The translations under genes were made by a program, and so were the position numbers. A stretch of DNA of 64,000 bases from Campylobacter concisus (GTDB lineage Bacteria > Campylobacterota > Campylobacteria > Campylobacterales > Campylobacteraceae): NCBI RefSeq assembly GCF_003048675.2, contig NZ_CP060707.1:1550001-1614000 (forward strand). The letters run 5' to 3'. Position 1 is the stretch's first letter. Every line of letters begins with the position of its first letter. Shown in pieces: positions 54,428 to 63,593 of the stretch. The notes beneath the pieces are model-generated. The model did not search any database and was not told the origin of the DNA. It saw only the letters and a program-made list of their open reading frames with translations.

Positions 54428-54843
54428 TGTATCTTGTAGCCTATTTGAAATGTTCTATTTTTTATCTTATATATAAATTTCTCTTTTAGCTTTATGCCAA
54501 AATTCTCAACCTCGCCCAAAAATTCAGGCGTTCCGAGTTTATAAGCATTTGGCTCTTTTTCATTTAGCAGATTTTTAGCCTTGCCGATGATCTGATTGGC
54601 TATCTCTTTGCAAAGATCGTCCAGATCGCCACCATCAACATCTTCGTGACCAAAAAAGGCATTCATGAAAATTTTTAAAGTATCTTTTTTAAAAAATAGA
54701 TAAAACTGATACTCGCTTTTGCCCTTATAAACTGGTATGCTAGCCCCGTAAAATCCTTTACCAAGGCTCTTGCCAAACTCTAAATCCAACCCCAAAGTAT
54801 CCTTGCAAAGATAGCTTGTGGCTTCATCTATAACTTTTCTCAT
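54424..54843 (-). CDS. CheX-like chemotaxis phosphatase-family protein
   Basis: The 139-residue product has the E-x-x-N-x-x-x-G pattern of CheX/CheC-type phosphatases (LCKEIANQIIGKAKNLL, about residues 80-96). The pattern is preceded by an acidic stretch (EDVDGGDLDDL). CheX removes phosphate from CheY. It is first in the transcript with fliN and fliO and overlaps fliN by four bases. Context with a motor-switch gene supports a motility role. The match is by motif only; the rest is diverged. Confidence 0.65.
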   Translation of the reverse strand: MRKVIDEATSYLCKDTLGLDLEFGKSLGKGFYGASIPVYKGKSEYQFYLFFKKDTLKIFMNAFFGHEDVDGGDLDDLCKEIANQIIGKAKNLLNEKEPNAYKLGTPEFLGEVENFGIKLKEKFIYKIKNRTFQIGYKIQ

Positions 54844-54920
54844 ATCTCTTCCTTAAGACTTGAAATGCGCGTTAATTATACTTTGGCTTTACTAAATTAG
54901 CTATAAATTTATTAAGCATT

Positions 54921-55670
54921 TTAAAAGAGTTTATCGACCTCTTTAACTAGCTCTTTTCCACTAAATTTGGCGCAAAGTTTGACTATTTGCGTGCCTATGA
55001 TCGCAGCGTCAGCATATTTTTTCACTTCGCTAACATCATCTTTGTTTTTGATGCCAAAACCCACAGCCACTGGTAGATCGCTCTTTTTCTTAAGCTCTAA
55101 GACTAAATTTTTTATCCTATCTTCATCAGCTCTTTTTGAACCGCTAACGCCGATAGCACCTAGCACGTAGATAAATCCTGAGCCAAATTTTAATATCTCA
55201 TCCGCTCTGCCCCCAGAAGTGACGCTGATAAGTGGCACAAGGCATAAATTTAGCTCCTTGCACTTTAGAGCAAATTCCTCGCACTCCTCACAAGGCAGAT
55301 CTGGCACGATAAAGCCGCTCACTCCGGCCTCGCGTGATCTTTTTAGAAATTTATCAACGCCATAAGCAAAGATGATGTTGTAATAAACTAGAAAAACAAG
55401 TGGCTTTGTCACTTTTGCCTTGCAGCCTTCAAGCATGTCAAAGACAACGTCGGTATTTACGCCACTTTGAGCTGTCTCAAAGCTAGCTTGCGCGATGAGT
55501 TTGCCATCAGCTAGCGGGTCAGAGTAAGGGATACCGATCTCAAGCAGATCAAGCGTGCTCTCATCCAAATTTTCTAAAAATTCTTTAGTTTTTTCTAAGC
55601 TTGGATATCCAGCCACGATATAGCCAATGTTTGCCTTTTTGCCGTTAAATGCGCTTCTAACCTTATCCAT
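54921..55670 (-). CDS. trpA: Tryptophan synthase alpha chain
   Basis: TrpA cleaves indole-3-glycerol phosphate to indole, which is channelled to TrpB. The 249-residue TIM-barrel has the catalytic Glu and Asp in [26 protein letters not shown] and the phosphate site [10 protein letters not shown]. It overlaps trpB by eight bases, which suggests tight translational coupling. Confidence 0.97.
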   Translation of the reverse strand: MDKVRSAFNGKKANIGYIVAGYPSLEKTKEFLENLDESTLDLLEIGIPYSDPLADGKLIAQASFETAQSGVNTDVVFDMLEGCKAKVTKPLVFLVYYNIIFAYGVDKFLKRSREAGVSGFIVPDLPCEECEEFALKCKELNLCLVPLISVTSGGRADEILKFGSGFIYVLGAIGVSGSKRADEDRIKNLVLELKKKSDLPVAVGFGIKNKDDVSEVKKYADAAIIGTQIVKLCAKFSGKELVKEVDKLF

Positions 55671-56844
55671 AAATTTTTCCTTTTTCGTAGCCGATGACTG
55701 TATTTATATCCTTATCGCCCCTGCCTGAGATATTTACGACGATGACGCTTTTTTCATCAAGTTTTGGGCAAAGCTTCTCCAGATACGCCACCGCATGCGC
55801 ACTCTCGATAGCTGGGATGATGCCCTCCATCTTACTTAAAAAATACAAGGCATTTATGCACTCATCGTCGGTCACGGCTTCGTATTTTACCCTTTTGATG
55901 TCGTTTAGACGGGCGTGCTCTGGGCCGATGCCTGGGTAGTCAAGGCCTGCTGAGATGCTATGCACTGGCGAGATCATGCCGTATTCATCTTGTAAGACCG
56001 TCGTTTTCATGCCGTGGATGATGCCGGTTTTGCCTTTGCTAAGCGTAGCTGCGTGATAAGGCGTATCTATGCCAAGGCCGCCAGCTTCTATACCTACTAA
56101 ATTTACGCTCTCGTCCTCTAAAAACGCACTAAAAATGCCAATGGCATTACTACCGCCGCCAACGCAGGCGATGACATAGTCGGCCTTTTTGCCGTAGTCT
56201 GCAAGCTGAGCTTTCGCCTCTGTGCCAATCACGCTTTGGAAGTCACGCACGATCTTTGGATATGGGTGTGGGCCAACGGCTGAGCCGATGACGTAAAATG
56301 CACTTTCTATCTCATTTACCCACGCTTGTATGGCCGCTGTAGTCGCCTCTTTTAGCGTTTTTAGCCCGTCTTCTACGCTCACCACCTTTGCGCCAAGAAG
56401 CTGCATGCGAAAGGCATTTAGCTGCTGTCTAGCCACGTCAGTTGCACCCATATAGACGTCACACTCTAAGCCAAGAAGTGCCGCTGCAGTAGCTGTTGCC
56501 ACACCGTGCTGGCCAGCTCCAGTCTCAGCTAAAATTTTCTTTTTACCCATCTTTTTAGCAAGCAGAGCTTGAGCAAGAGCGTTATTTATCTTATGCGCGC
56601 CCGTGTGGTTTAGATCCTCACGCTTGAGGTAAATTTCATGTCCGTAGTGCTCACTTAGGCGCTTTGCAAAAAAGAGCGGACTAGGCCTGCCAACGTAGTT
56701 TTTCAAAAGATCATCAAGCTCGTCTTTAAACTCTTTTGTCTTTGCGATGCTCTCATAAGCATTTTCTAGCTCATCAAGGGCAAACATCACCGTCTCAGGC
56801 ACGAACTGCCCGCCAAATTTTCCAAAATATGCTTTAGTATTCAT
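55663..56844 (-). CDS. trpB: Tryptophan synthase beta chain
   Basis: TrpB joins indole and serine using pyridoxal phosphate. The 393-residue product has the Schiff-base Lys in [14 protein letters not shown], the substrate loop [13 protein letters not shown] and the phosphate loop GGGSNAIG. It overlaps trpA and trpF (trpF by 11 bases). It is the standard TrpB1 type. Confidence 0.97.
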   Translation of the reverse strand: MNTKAYFGKFGGQFVPETVMFALDELENAYESIAKTKEFKDELDDLLKNYVGRPSPLFFAKRLSEHYGHEIYLKREDLNHTGAHKINNALAQALLAKKMGKKKILAETGAGQHGVATATAAALLGLECDVYMGATDVARQQLNAFRMQLLGAKVVSVEDGLKTLKEATTAAIQAWVNEIESAFYVIGSAVGPHPYPKIVRDFQSVIGTEAKAQLADYGKKADYVIACVGGGSNAIGIFSAFLEDESVNLVGIEAGGLGIDTPYHAATLSKGKTGIIHGMKTTVLQDEYGMISPVHSISAGLDYPGIGPEHARLNDIKRVKYEAVTDDECINALYFLSKMEGIIPAIESAHAVAYLEKLCPKLDEKSVIVVNISGRGDKDINTVIGYEKGKIYG

Positions 56845-57448
56845 CTTCTACCTCACCTATGATCTTTAAAGTTCTCTCTATCTTTTGTGCATCTTTTATG
56901 CCGTTTTCGTCCTCGACTTTGGAGTTGATATCGACTAGATATGGCTTAAATTTGAGCGCCTCTTTTATGTTGTGCTCGCCTATGCCCCCAGCCATGCCAA
57001 ATTTAAATTTAACCTCTTTTAAAATTTCCCACTCAAAGCTGGTGCCATTTCCTCCGGCATTTTCGCCCTTGCAGTCAAAAAGCGCCATGTCAAAGTGCTT
57101 AAAATCAACCTCTGGCAAGCTATCTTTCACGCTAAAAACCTGCCAAATCTCAAGCCCCATATCTTTTAAATTTGCACCTAAATTTTCGCTCACCACTCCA
57201 TGCACCTGAGCCACGTCAAGACCAGCAAACTGGCAAATTTCCATTATCTCGCAATCACTTTGCTCCGCAAAAACGCCAACTACTTTTTTGCCCTTGCTGT
57301 GAGCAAATTTCGCTATCTGCCTAGCTAAATTTAGCTCAACCCTTCTTTTGCTTTTAGCAAATATCAGCCCTATAAAATCAACATCCAAAGCGCAAACCGC
57401 ACTTGCCTCATCTAGCGTTTTGATGCCACAAATTTTAACTAGCGCCAT
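56834..57448 (-). CDS. trpF: Phosphoribosylanthranilate isomerase
   Basis: TrpF performs the Amadori rearrangement of phosphoribosylanthranilate. The 204-residue TIM-barrel starts [14 protein letters not shown] with the catalytic Cys, and has [14 protein letters not shown] and the C-terminal LAGGIGEHN-type phosphate site ([10 protein letters not shown]). It shares its first base with the last base of trpGD, so the four trp genes read as a coupled unit. Confidence 0.95.
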   Translation of the reverse strand: MALVKICGIKTLDEASAVCALDVDFIGLIFAKSKRRVELNLARQIAKFAHSKGKKVVGVFAEQSDCEIMEICQFAGLDVAQVHGVVSENLGANLKDMGLEIWQVFSVKDSLPEVDFKHFDMALFDCKGENAGGNGTSFEWEILKEVKFKFGMAGGIGEHNIKEALKFKPYLVDINSKVEDENGIKDAQKIERTLKIIGEVEDEY

Positions 57449-59052
57449 TACGCCTGCGCCTTTATAAACTCTTCATAAAATTTATACGCCTTACCAGAAT
57501 TTATAGCCTCTAAAACCATTTTTTTAGCCTCGTCTGGGCTCTTTGCGCCATCAGCCGCGTAAAGTGCAAACATCGCGTTAAAGACTACGATGTCAAATTT
57601 TGCCCCCTGCTCCTCGCCTTTTAGCGTGCGGATCAAGGTTTTGGCATTTTCTTCAGGTGTGCCGCCCTCGATGTCGCTGTGAAGCGCTCTTTTAAAGCCA
57701 AACTGCTCTGGCGTGATGCTGTATTCAAAAATTTCGCCATTTTTTAGCTCCACAACGCTTGTTTCGCTACAAAGCGTGATCTCGTCCAGTCCGTCATCGC
57801 CGCGGACGACCAAAGCGTGCTTTCTGCCAAGGATTTTAAGCGTCTGGGCGTAGAGCTTTAGAACAGGCTTGTGATAGACGCCAACTAGCTGATTTGTAAG
57901 GTTTAAATTTGGATTTAAAAGCGGTCCAAGCACGTTAAATACGGTTCTTATGCCAAGTCTTTGGCGCACTTCTCTCACCTCACCAACTAGCGGATGGAAA
58001 AATGGCGCGTGGAAAAAGGCTAAATTTTTACTAGCTAAATTTTCACGCTGTTTTGCCAGTGATTTTTCACTTTTTACGCCTAAAATTTCAAGCACATCAG
58101 AGCTACCTGACTTACTTGAAACTGCCTTGTTGCCGTGTTTTGCGACCTTTATGCCAAGGCTTGCAAGGATAAAAGCAACCGTGGTTGAGATATTTATCGT
58201 CTTAAAGCCATCTCCACCAGTGCCGCAAAGATCGATCATAGGCGTATCATCGCGGTAAGTTTGCGAGTATTTTAGGATATTTTTTGCAAGCGCAGCGAGG
58301 CTTTTTGGATAGAGGCTCTTTTCGCTAATTAGCACCAAAAGGGCTGAAAGCTGCACGATCTCGTACTCTTTGCTGGCTATTATCTCGCAAATTTGCTCAA
58401 AGTCGCTATCATCAAGTGGGATATTTTCTTGAAGCTTGATAAGATATGGCTTAAGTGAGCGAATTTTTGGCTCTTTTACCTCTTCTTTTGCCTTGTAATT
58501 TACAAAATTTTCAACGATCTTTTTGCCGTATTGCGTGAAGTAGCTCTCAGGGTGAAACTGGATGCCAAAGATCGGCTTATCTTTAACGCTAAGTGCCATA
58601 ACTACGCCATCATCGCTCACTGCATCAGCGCTTAAGCTAGCTGGGAGCTCATCGACATAGAGCGAATGGTAGCGCATAACTTCAAAGCGCTCAGGCAGCC
58701 CTGCAAAGAGTGGCTCTTTGTTTTTCACGTCGATAAACGAGGTCTTGCCGTGAAGTGGGTCATCTAGTCTTTTTATCTTTGCACCAAAACTAAGCCCTAT
58801 GGCTTGGTGTCCAAGGCAAATTCCAAGCACCGGCACGCCAAGGTTGGCCTCTAAAATTTCTAGGCAAACTCCGCTATCTTTTGGGTGCTTTGGCCCTGGG
58901 CTTAGGATGATCTTACTTGGGTTTAGTTTTTTGATCTCTTCAAGCGTTATCTTATCGTTTCTAACGCATCTAACCTCTTCGTTTGTGAGCTCTTTTACGT
59001 ACTGCTCGACATTGAAGACAAAACTATCGTAGTTATCTATAAGTAAAATCAA
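57448..59052 (-). CDS. trpGD: Fused anthranilate synthase component II and anthranilate phosphoribosyltransferase
   Basis: The 534-residue product joins two enzymes. Residues ~1-190 are the glutamine amidotransferase: catalytic Cys in LGICLGHQAIG and His/Glu in FGIQFHPESYF. Residues ~200-534 are TrpD: DLCGTGGDGFKTINIST and AKHGNKAVSSKSGSSDVLE. The amidotransferase needs TrpE to form anthranilate, yet no trpE is beside it; recR lies upstream. A TATAAT box at 59113-59118 precedes it. trpC is also missing from the cluster. Confidence 0.97.
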   Translation of the reverse strand: MILLIDNYDSFVFNVEQYVKELTNEEVRCVRNDKITLEEIKKLNPSKIILSPGPKHPKDSGVCLEILEANLGVPVLGICLGHQAIGLSFGAKIKRLDDPLHGKTSFIDVKNKEPLFAGLPERFEVMRYHSLYVDELPASLSADAVSDDGVVMALSVKDKPIFGIQFHPESYFTQYGKKIVENFVNYKAKEEVKEPKIRSLKPYLIKLQENIPLDDSDFEQICEIIASKEYEIVQLSALLVLISEKSLYPKSLAALAKNILKYSQTYRDDTPMIDLCGTGGDGFKTINISTTVAFILASLGIKVAKHGNKAVSSKSGSSDVLEILGVKSEKSLAKQRENLASKNLAFFHAPFFHPLVGEVREVRQRLGIRTVFNVLGPLLNPNLNLTNQLVGVYHKPVLKLYAQTLKILGRKHALVVRGDDGLDEITLCSETSVVELKNGEIFEYSITPEQFGFKRALHSDIEGGTPEENAKTLIRTLKGEEQGAKFDIVVFNAMFALYAADGAKSPDEAKKMVLEAINSGKAYKFYEEFIKAQA

Positions 59053-59112
59053 TCTCTATCCTTTTAAATTTAGCGGCGGCTGCGCGGACTAAATATTATA
59101 AATTTAGGTGAG

Positions 59113-59118
59113 ATTATA
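59113..59118 (-). promoter_or_regulatory. Probable -10 box for the trp operon
   Basis: Reverse-strand TATAAT followed by CTCACC lies about 61 nt before the trpGD ATG. The leader between them shows no Trp-codon-rich leader peptide that I can see, so attenuation of the E. coli kind is not supported. Confidence 0.5.
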
Positions 59119-59135
59119 ACTAAAAGAAATTTTAA

Positions 59136-59708
59136 TTAGGCTTTTGTGCGGCTCTCGTAGGCTTTTAGGAGTGAGAGCATATCGACGTTTTCTAAATTTA
59201 CCCCAGTTGGTACGCCCTGAGCGATCTTGCTAAATGAAATTTCACTCATGCCAAGCTTATCCTCGACGTAAAGCATGAGCGCGTCTGAATTTAGCCCAGG
59301 CGTAAAGGCAAAGACGACCTCTTTTGAGCCATTTTGCCTAATAGCACTTCGCAGCCTCTCTATGGCGTCCTCGTCGATCTCGTCAAGCACGAAGTAAAGG
59401 CCGTTGTAGATGCCATTTTGCTCAAAAACCAAGATATCTTTTGGGCTCTCAACTAACAAGATGACCTCGCTGTCTCTGCTCTCGTCGCTGCAAATGTCGC
59501 AAATTTCATTTTCGCTTAGCCCACCGCAACGCTCACAGCGCTTGATAAACCTCACCGCGTCTTCGATATTTTGCGCGAGCCTTAGCCCTGCAAAGCTATC
59601 TTGCATGCAGACAAAGTAGGCAAATCTCGCGGCTGATTTTTTACCGACACCTGGTAGCTTGGCAAATGACTCAGTTAGCTCATTAAATTTCTCTAAGCCC
59701 CTTTTCAT
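59136..59708 (-). CDS. recR: Recombination protein RecR
   Basis: RecR helps load RecA at gaps with RecO. The 190-residue product has the helix-hairpin-helix region (AKLPGVGKKSAARFAYF), a four-cysteine zinc finger (CERCGGLSENEICDIC), and a Toprim domain (VILLVESPKDILVFE). The start overlaps the end of the kinase gene by four bases, which places recR in a three-gene transcript with the two-component system. Confidence 0.95.
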   Translation of the reverse strand: MKRGLEKFNELTESFAKLPGVGKKSAARFAYFVCMQDSFAGLRLAQNIEDAVRFIKRCERCGGLSENEICDICSDESRDSEVILLVESPKDILVFEQNGIYNGLYFVLDEIDEDAIERLRSAIRQNGSKEVVFAFTPGLNSDALMLYVEDKLGMSEISFSKIAQGVPTGVNLENVDMLSLLKAYESRTKA

Positions 59709-60961
59709 GCGCGTTTTGCCTTTGCTCGAAGTAAAATTTTAAAGACGTGATAGCCGTCTTCATAGTCATAAACAAGCTCAAATTTTTGCATCTGGCAAAT
59801 TTGCTCGATGATGTAAAGTCCTAGCCCCATGCCACTTCCCGCACTCACCTTGTCGCCTCTAACAAAGGCTTGTTTGTAGTAATCAATCGGGTGATTTAGC
59901 TTTTTACCTAAATTTTTAACCGCTATAAATTCGCTATCGCAGATCAAGATGGCTTTCTTATCCTCCGCGTATTTTAGGGCATTATCTATCAAATTTTTAA
60001 TCGCCAAACTAAAAAGCTGAAAATCAACTCTTAATAAGACGTCATCTCTGATGTCACAGCTCACACGCTCTTCAAATTTATCAAGCATAAGCATATCTTG
60101 CACCTGCTCTAAAATAAGCGAGAAATGGCACTCTTGGTAGTTTAGCGCGTAGCTTTTTGAAAGGAGCTGCTCGACCTTGCTAAATTCATTTATAAGCATC
60201 TCAAGGCGCTCAAAAACGTTTATGAGCCTCATCTTTTGAGTGTCATTTGCCACCATCTCAGAGACGATCCTGCCCTTGCCTATAGGCGTCTTTAGCTCAT
60301 GCATGATCGCACGTAAAAATAGCTGCCTTGAGCGAATTAACTCTCTGATCTTGCAAACGGCGTTGTCAAATTCAACTGCGACCTGCCCGATCTCGTCTTG
60401 CTCGTTTTCATTTAGCCTAGCAGTCATCGCCATCTCCATGTTTCCGCTGGCAAATTTTCTGATATCTTTGCTAAGTCTTCTAAGCGGCAAAAGGCTTCTA
60501 AGCACCGAGACATAAAGCGAGATAAGCAGAGCCGAGATGATCAAAAATGCCACCCAAAGTGGGTCATTTACGTGTCTTGCGTCGTTACTCTCAAGTAGCA
60601 GCATGAAAGATGGATTTTTGATAAGCAGATACAAATCGCCTTTGTAATTAACCGACTGCATCATGCCAAGGGGCGTGTGCTGCGTAAAAATGGCGTTTCC
60701 GCTTGAGGTAACTGAGGTGGCTAAATTTTTGTTGCCGACGTATTCTAAGTTGAAATTTTTAAAGTAGTGCTCTAAATCTCTTGGGGGATTGCCACGCTCG
60801 TAAAGCGCCACAAGATAGTTCATGGCGCTTATTTGCTTATCTTTTAGCTTCTCAAGCGCACTTTCTTGCTGAATGTTTGCAAATGTCACAAAAAGCAAGC
60901 ACATCAGCGAGAAAGCGATGGCAAAGATGATAGTTATTTTGGTGGTTATGGAGTATTTCAT
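59705..60961 (-). CDS. racS: RacS-type sensor histidine kinase
   Basis: The 418-residue product has two transmembrane helices (about residues 8-30 and 135-155), a short periplasmic domain and a HAMP region. HisKA has the acceptor His in RAIMHELKTPIGKGRIVSE, and the ATPase domain has NLIDNALKYAED and GSGMGLGLYIIEQI. From memory the order racR-racS-recR next to dnaJ is that of C. jejuni, where RacRS responds to temperature and host/respiratory conditions. It overlaps both neighbours by four bases. Confidence 0.88.
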   Translation of the reverse strand: MKYSITTKITIIFAIAFSLMCLLFVTFANIQQESALEKLKDKQISAMNYLVALYERGNPPRDLEHYFKNFNLEYVGNKNLATSVTSSGNAIFTQHTPLGMMQSVNYKGDLYLLIKNPSFMLLLESNDARHVNDPLWVAFLIISALLISLYVSVLRSLLPLRRLSKDIRKFASGNMEMAMTARLNENEQDEIGQVAVEFDNAVCKIRELIRSRQLFLRAIMHELKTPIGKGRIVSEMVANDTQKMRLINVFERLEMLINEFSKVEQLLSKSYALNYQECHFSLILEQVQDMLMLDKFEERVSCDIRDDVLLRVDFQLFSLAIKNLIDNALKYAEDKKAILICDSEFIAVKNLGKKLNHPIDYYKQAFVRGDKVSAGSGMGLGLYIIEQICQMQKFELVYDYEDGYHVFKILLRAKAKRA

Positions 60962-61629
60962 CCGATAAGCTTATATCCTATGCCTCTAACTGAAAATATA
61001 TGTTTTGGCGCTTTTGAGCTATCGCCGATCTTTGTTCTAAGGCGTCCGATGATGACATCTAGGCTCTTTGAGTCCTTGTCTTTTAGGCTCTTGCAGTTAT
61101 AAACTAGCTGCTCGCGAGATACTGAAAAGCTGTGCTGTTTGATGAGATAGGTTAAAATTTCATACTCAGCAGGTGTTAGAGCAAGAGCTTCATTATTAAA
61201 GTAAATTTCATGGCGCTTGTCGTCTATCCTAAATGCGCTATCAACGACCTCTTCTTGCACTTCGTTTGTCTTTTTATATCTTCTGATAAGACTTGTGATA
61301 CGAGCATACATCTCTTTTGGATCGTATGGTTTTGGCAAGTAATCATCCGCTCCAAGCTGAAGTCCAACGACCTTGTCACTGATGTCACTGCGAGCTGAGC
61401 TTATGATGATAGGGATGTCGTATTTTTGGCGAATTTCTTTACAAACTTCAAGACCGTCAATGCCAGGTAATGTAAGGTCAAGTATGAGTAGGTCATAGTT
61501 TTTTATGCCGGCACTTAGCCCTAGATATGGGTCTTCAAAGTTAGTCACTTTTATATTAAAACTATCAAGATATTCAGATAAAATTTGTGCAAATTCTGGA
61601 TCATCTTCTATCATTAAAACGTTAATCAT
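60958..61629 (-). CDS. racR: RacR-type response regulator (OmpR family)
   Basis: The 223-residue product has the receiver domain (acidic pocket in LMIEDDPEF, phospho-acceptor Asp51 in LLILDLTLPGIDG, Lys in DYLPKPYDPKEM). A winged-helix DNA-binding domain follows, ending SVRGIGYKLIG. It overlaps racS by four bases. A TATAAT box lies 32 nt upstream, divergent from dnaJ. The name follows close likeness and synteny with C. jejuni RacR. Confidence 0.9.
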   Translation of the reverse strand: MINVLMIEDDPEFAQILSEYLDSFNIKVTNFEDPYLGLSAGIKNYDLLILDLTLPGIDGLEVCKEIRQKYDIPIIISSARSDISDKVVGLQLGADDYLPKPYDPKEMYARITSLIRRYKKTNEVQEEVVDSAFRIDDKRHEIYFNNEALALTPAEYEILTYLIKQHSFSVSREQLVYNCKSLKDKDSKSLDVIIGRLRTKIGDSSKAPKHIFSVRGIGYKLIG

Positions 61630-61660
61630 AAATCATCCTTTTCATTGAAAAATAGTAGAG

Positions 61661-61666
61661 ATTATA
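61661..61666 (-). promoter_or_regulatory. Probable -10 box for racR-racS-recR
   Basis: Reverse-strand TATAAT followed by CTCTAC lies about 32 nt before the racR ATG, in the divergent gap with dnaJ. Confidence 0.55.
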
Positions 61667-61709
61667 CGGCAAAAATGTAAATTCTTTTTTAAATTTAAAC
61701 TTTTTTGGA

Positions 61710-61715
61710 TAAAAT
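61710..61715 (+). promoter_or_regulatory. Probable -10 box for dnaJ
   Basis: TAAAAT in TTTTGGATAAAATCTC lies about 38 nt before the dnaJ GTG. Confidence 0.4.
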
Positions 61716-61752
61716 CTCACATTTAAAATAAGCTTAATAAACAAGGAAAAAT

Positions 61753-62895
61753 GTGGAGTTTGATTATTACGAGATCCTTGAAATTTCAAGAAATGCAAGT
61801 GGCGACGAGATAAAAAAAGCCTTTAGAAAGCTCGCTTTAAAATACCACCCAGACAGAAACGCTGGTGATAAAGAGGCTGAGCAGAAATTTAAACAGATAA
61901 ACGAAGCCTATCAGGTCTTAAGCGATGAGCAAAAGCGCTCAATATATGACAGATACGGCAAAGAAGGGCTTGAGGGTAGATTTGGCAGTGGCGGTGGCTT
62001 TAGCGCTGATTTTGACCTCTCAGACATTTTTGACTCGTTTTTTGGAGGCGGTTTTGGCGGTGGTTCTAGGCAGAGAAAAAGACGAACTGAAAAGTACTCA
62101 GCCGACCTTGAAATTCCTATAAATTTAGAGTTTAACGAAGCTGTTTTTGGCTGCGAAAAAGAGATCAAATTTGATCAAAAAGTGCCTTGCCCAACATGCA
62201 ACGCAACAGGCAGCAAAGATGGCAAAAACAAAACTTGCCAGCACTGCGGCGGAAGCGGCAGGATCACGCGCGGAAATGGCTTTATGAATATCGTTCAAGA
62301 GTGCCCATACTGCCACGGATCTGGCGAAGTGATAAGCGAGCCATGTCCTGACTGCAACGCAAAAGCCTATAAAATCCAGCAACAAAGCGTCAAGATCACG
62401 ATCCCAGAGGGCGTTGATAGTGGTATGAGGATGAGGGTCGCTGGCAAAGGTAACATCGGTGCAAACGGAGTTCAAGGCGATCTTTACGTGAGTATAAATG
62501 TAAAAGAGGACAAGCATTTCATCCGCCACAACGACGACGTTTATATAGAAATTCCAGTCTTTTTTACCCAAGCTGTTCTTGGTGAGAGTATAAAAATCCC
62601 AACACTTCGCGGTGAAGCCGAGCTAAAACTACCAGTTGGCGCGAAAGATAAACAGCAATTTATCTTTGAAAATGAGGGTATCAAGGGTGTAAATTCACGC
62701 AAAAAAGGCAGACTTGTAGCTCAAATTTCTATCCAAACACCTGATAAGCTAAGCGACGAGCAAAAAGAGCTTTTAAACAAGCTTCAAGCTAGCTTTGGCA
62801 TAGTTTCAGGCAAGTCAAGCACCGATGAGAGCGTCTTTGACAAGATAAAAAGCTGGTTTAAAGGCGACGAGCCAAAAGGCAAAAAGAAAAAATAA
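61753..62895 (+). CDS. dnaJ: Chaperone DnaJ
   Basis: DnaJ stimulates DnaK and binds unfolded proteins. The 380-residue product has the J domain with HPD ([11 protein letters not shown]), a Gly/Phe-rich linker (about residues 75-100), and a zinc domain with four CxxCxxxG-type repeats ([32 protein letters not shown]). The C-terminal substrate domains follow. The start is a GTG giving [12 protein letters not shown], preceded by AAGGAAA; the overlapping ATG at 61750 is out of frame. It is divergent from racR. Confidence 0.97.
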   Translation: MEFDYYEILEISRNASGDEIKKAFRKLALKYHPDRNAGDKEAEQKFKQINEAYQVLSDEQKRSIYDRYGKEGLEGRFGSGGGFSADFDLSDIFDSFFGGGFGGGSRQRKRRTEKYSADLEIPINLEFNEAVFGCEKEIKFDQKVPCPTCNATGSKDGKNKTCQHCGGSGRITRGNGFMNIVQECPYCHGSGEVISEPCPDCNAKAYKIQQQSVKITIPEGVDSGMRMRVAGKGNIGANGVQGDLYVSINVKEDKHFIRHNDDVYIEIPVFFTQAVLGESIKIPTLRGEAELKLPVGAKDKQQFIFENEGIKGVNSRKKGRLVAQISIQTPDKLSDEQKELLNKLQASFGIVSGKSSTDESVFDKIKSWFKGDEPKGKKKK

Positions 62896-62902
62896 ATTTA
62901 AA

Positions 62903-62930
62903 TTTGTGACGCTAAATTTGGTGTCACAAA
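62903..62930 (+). terminator. Hairpin after dnaJ
   Basis: An 8-bp stem (TTTGTGAC and GTCACAAA) with a 12-nt loop lies seven bases after the dnaJ stop. Only a weak T-run (ATCTTT) follows. Confidence 0.5.
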
Positions 62931-62977
62931 ATCTTTAAAATAAATTTTATATCCTAATTTTACAAGTAAATTTCACA

Positions 62978-63092
62978 CAAATTTTAAAATTTCATGAACG
63001 AGTAATTTCGGCTCTAAAATTTGAGCTAAGCGATGAGCGAAGCCAAATTTTAGTAGTCAATTCTTGCGAGTGAATGGAATTTTAAAAATTTG
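62978..63092. repeat. Foldback repeat A, copy 2
   Basis: A 115-bp element has the same 18-bp inverted ends as copy 1 (one extra A in the right arm) and the same inner stem (CTAAAATTTG/CAAATTTTAG). The loop differs by a few bases from copy 1. The outer stem extends further here through TTTCAC and GTGAAA after one unpaired position. Confidence 0.85.
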
Positions 63093-63165
63093 CGTGAAAG
63101 CATGTTTCTCTTTTTTTTAAAAAATGGACTTTAAATTTAAAAACTCTTTTATCCAAAAGAGAGAC

Positions 63166-63196
63166 AAGGGGACTTGAATTACGAAGCCGTCCCCTT
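63166..63196. other. Hairpin with AAGGGGAC/GTCCCCTT arms
   Basis: An 8-bp perfect inverted repeat with a 15-nt loop. Its right arm is the start of block B copy 2; the left arm is absent at block B copy 1, so this structure is specific to this site. Confidence 0.55.
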
Positions 63197-63245
63197 ATCC
63201 CCCTTTTTAAATCCCCCAAACCCCTCGCACGTTAGAAGTGCATGC
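63187..63245. repeat. GC-rich conserved block B, copy 2
   Basis: A block of 59 bp contains CCGTCCCCTTATCCCCC, a T-run, CCCCTCGCACGTTAG and a GCATGC end, matching 53071-53129. It lies 94 bp after repeat A copy 2 and 47 bp before copy 3. Confidence 0.75.
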
Positions 63246-63292
63246 GATAGCACTATCGTGCCGCATTCGTTTTGCTATCAAGTAAGTTTTCG

Positions 63293-63404
63293 CAAATTTT
63301 AAAATTTCATGAACGAGTAATTTCGGCTCTGATTTTAGTGGAGAGCTTTGCGAAACCTAAAATCAGTAGTCAATTCTTGCGAGCGAATGGAATTTTGAAA
63401 TTTG
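63293..63404. repeat. Foldback repeat A, copy 3
   Basis: A 112-bp element with the same outer arms (right arm ATGGAATTTTGAAATTTG). Its inner stem is CTGATTTTAG (63329-63338) and CTAAAATCAG (63357-63366), different in sequence from copies 1 and 2 but perfectly paired. Both arms have therefore changed together. Flanking bases GAACGAGTAATTTCGGCT are identical to the other copies. Confidence 0.85.
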
Positions 63405-63565
63405 TTGCTACAACTAAAAATTTAATTTTTACAAAAAAGGTTCAAGCAAATTTTAAAATTTATTATCAAGCATATCACGGCTCTAAATTTAGTGGCAAAA
63501 TGAAGAATTTAAATTTGGTAGATTTTCAAGGCGAGTGCATAAAAGCGCATAAATTTAAAAGAAAT

Positions 63566-63593
63566 TTTAGTGCCCGAAATATCAGGCACTAAA
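63566..63593 (-). terminator. Terminator after pyk
   Basis: A 9-bp perfect stem (TTTAGTGCC and GGCACTAAA) with a 10-nt loop lies ten bases past the pyk stop on the reverse strand. It is followed in that direction by A/T-rich sequence with TTTCTTTTAAATTT. Confidence 0.65.

Noticed and set aside
59053-59135. Trp attenuator upstream of trpGD
   Set aside because: No short leader frame with Trp codons and no alternative hairpins visible in the 83-bp gap.
62978-63404. CRISPR array
   Set aside because: Two long palindromic repeats 200 bp apart with a conserved block between are not short direct repeats with equal spacers, and no cas genes are present.
63272-63592. Forward open frame of 106 codons after dnaJ
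   Set aside because: It runs through repeat A copy 3 and its flanks, has no ribosome binding site and resembles no protein; the sequence is better explained as a structured repeat.
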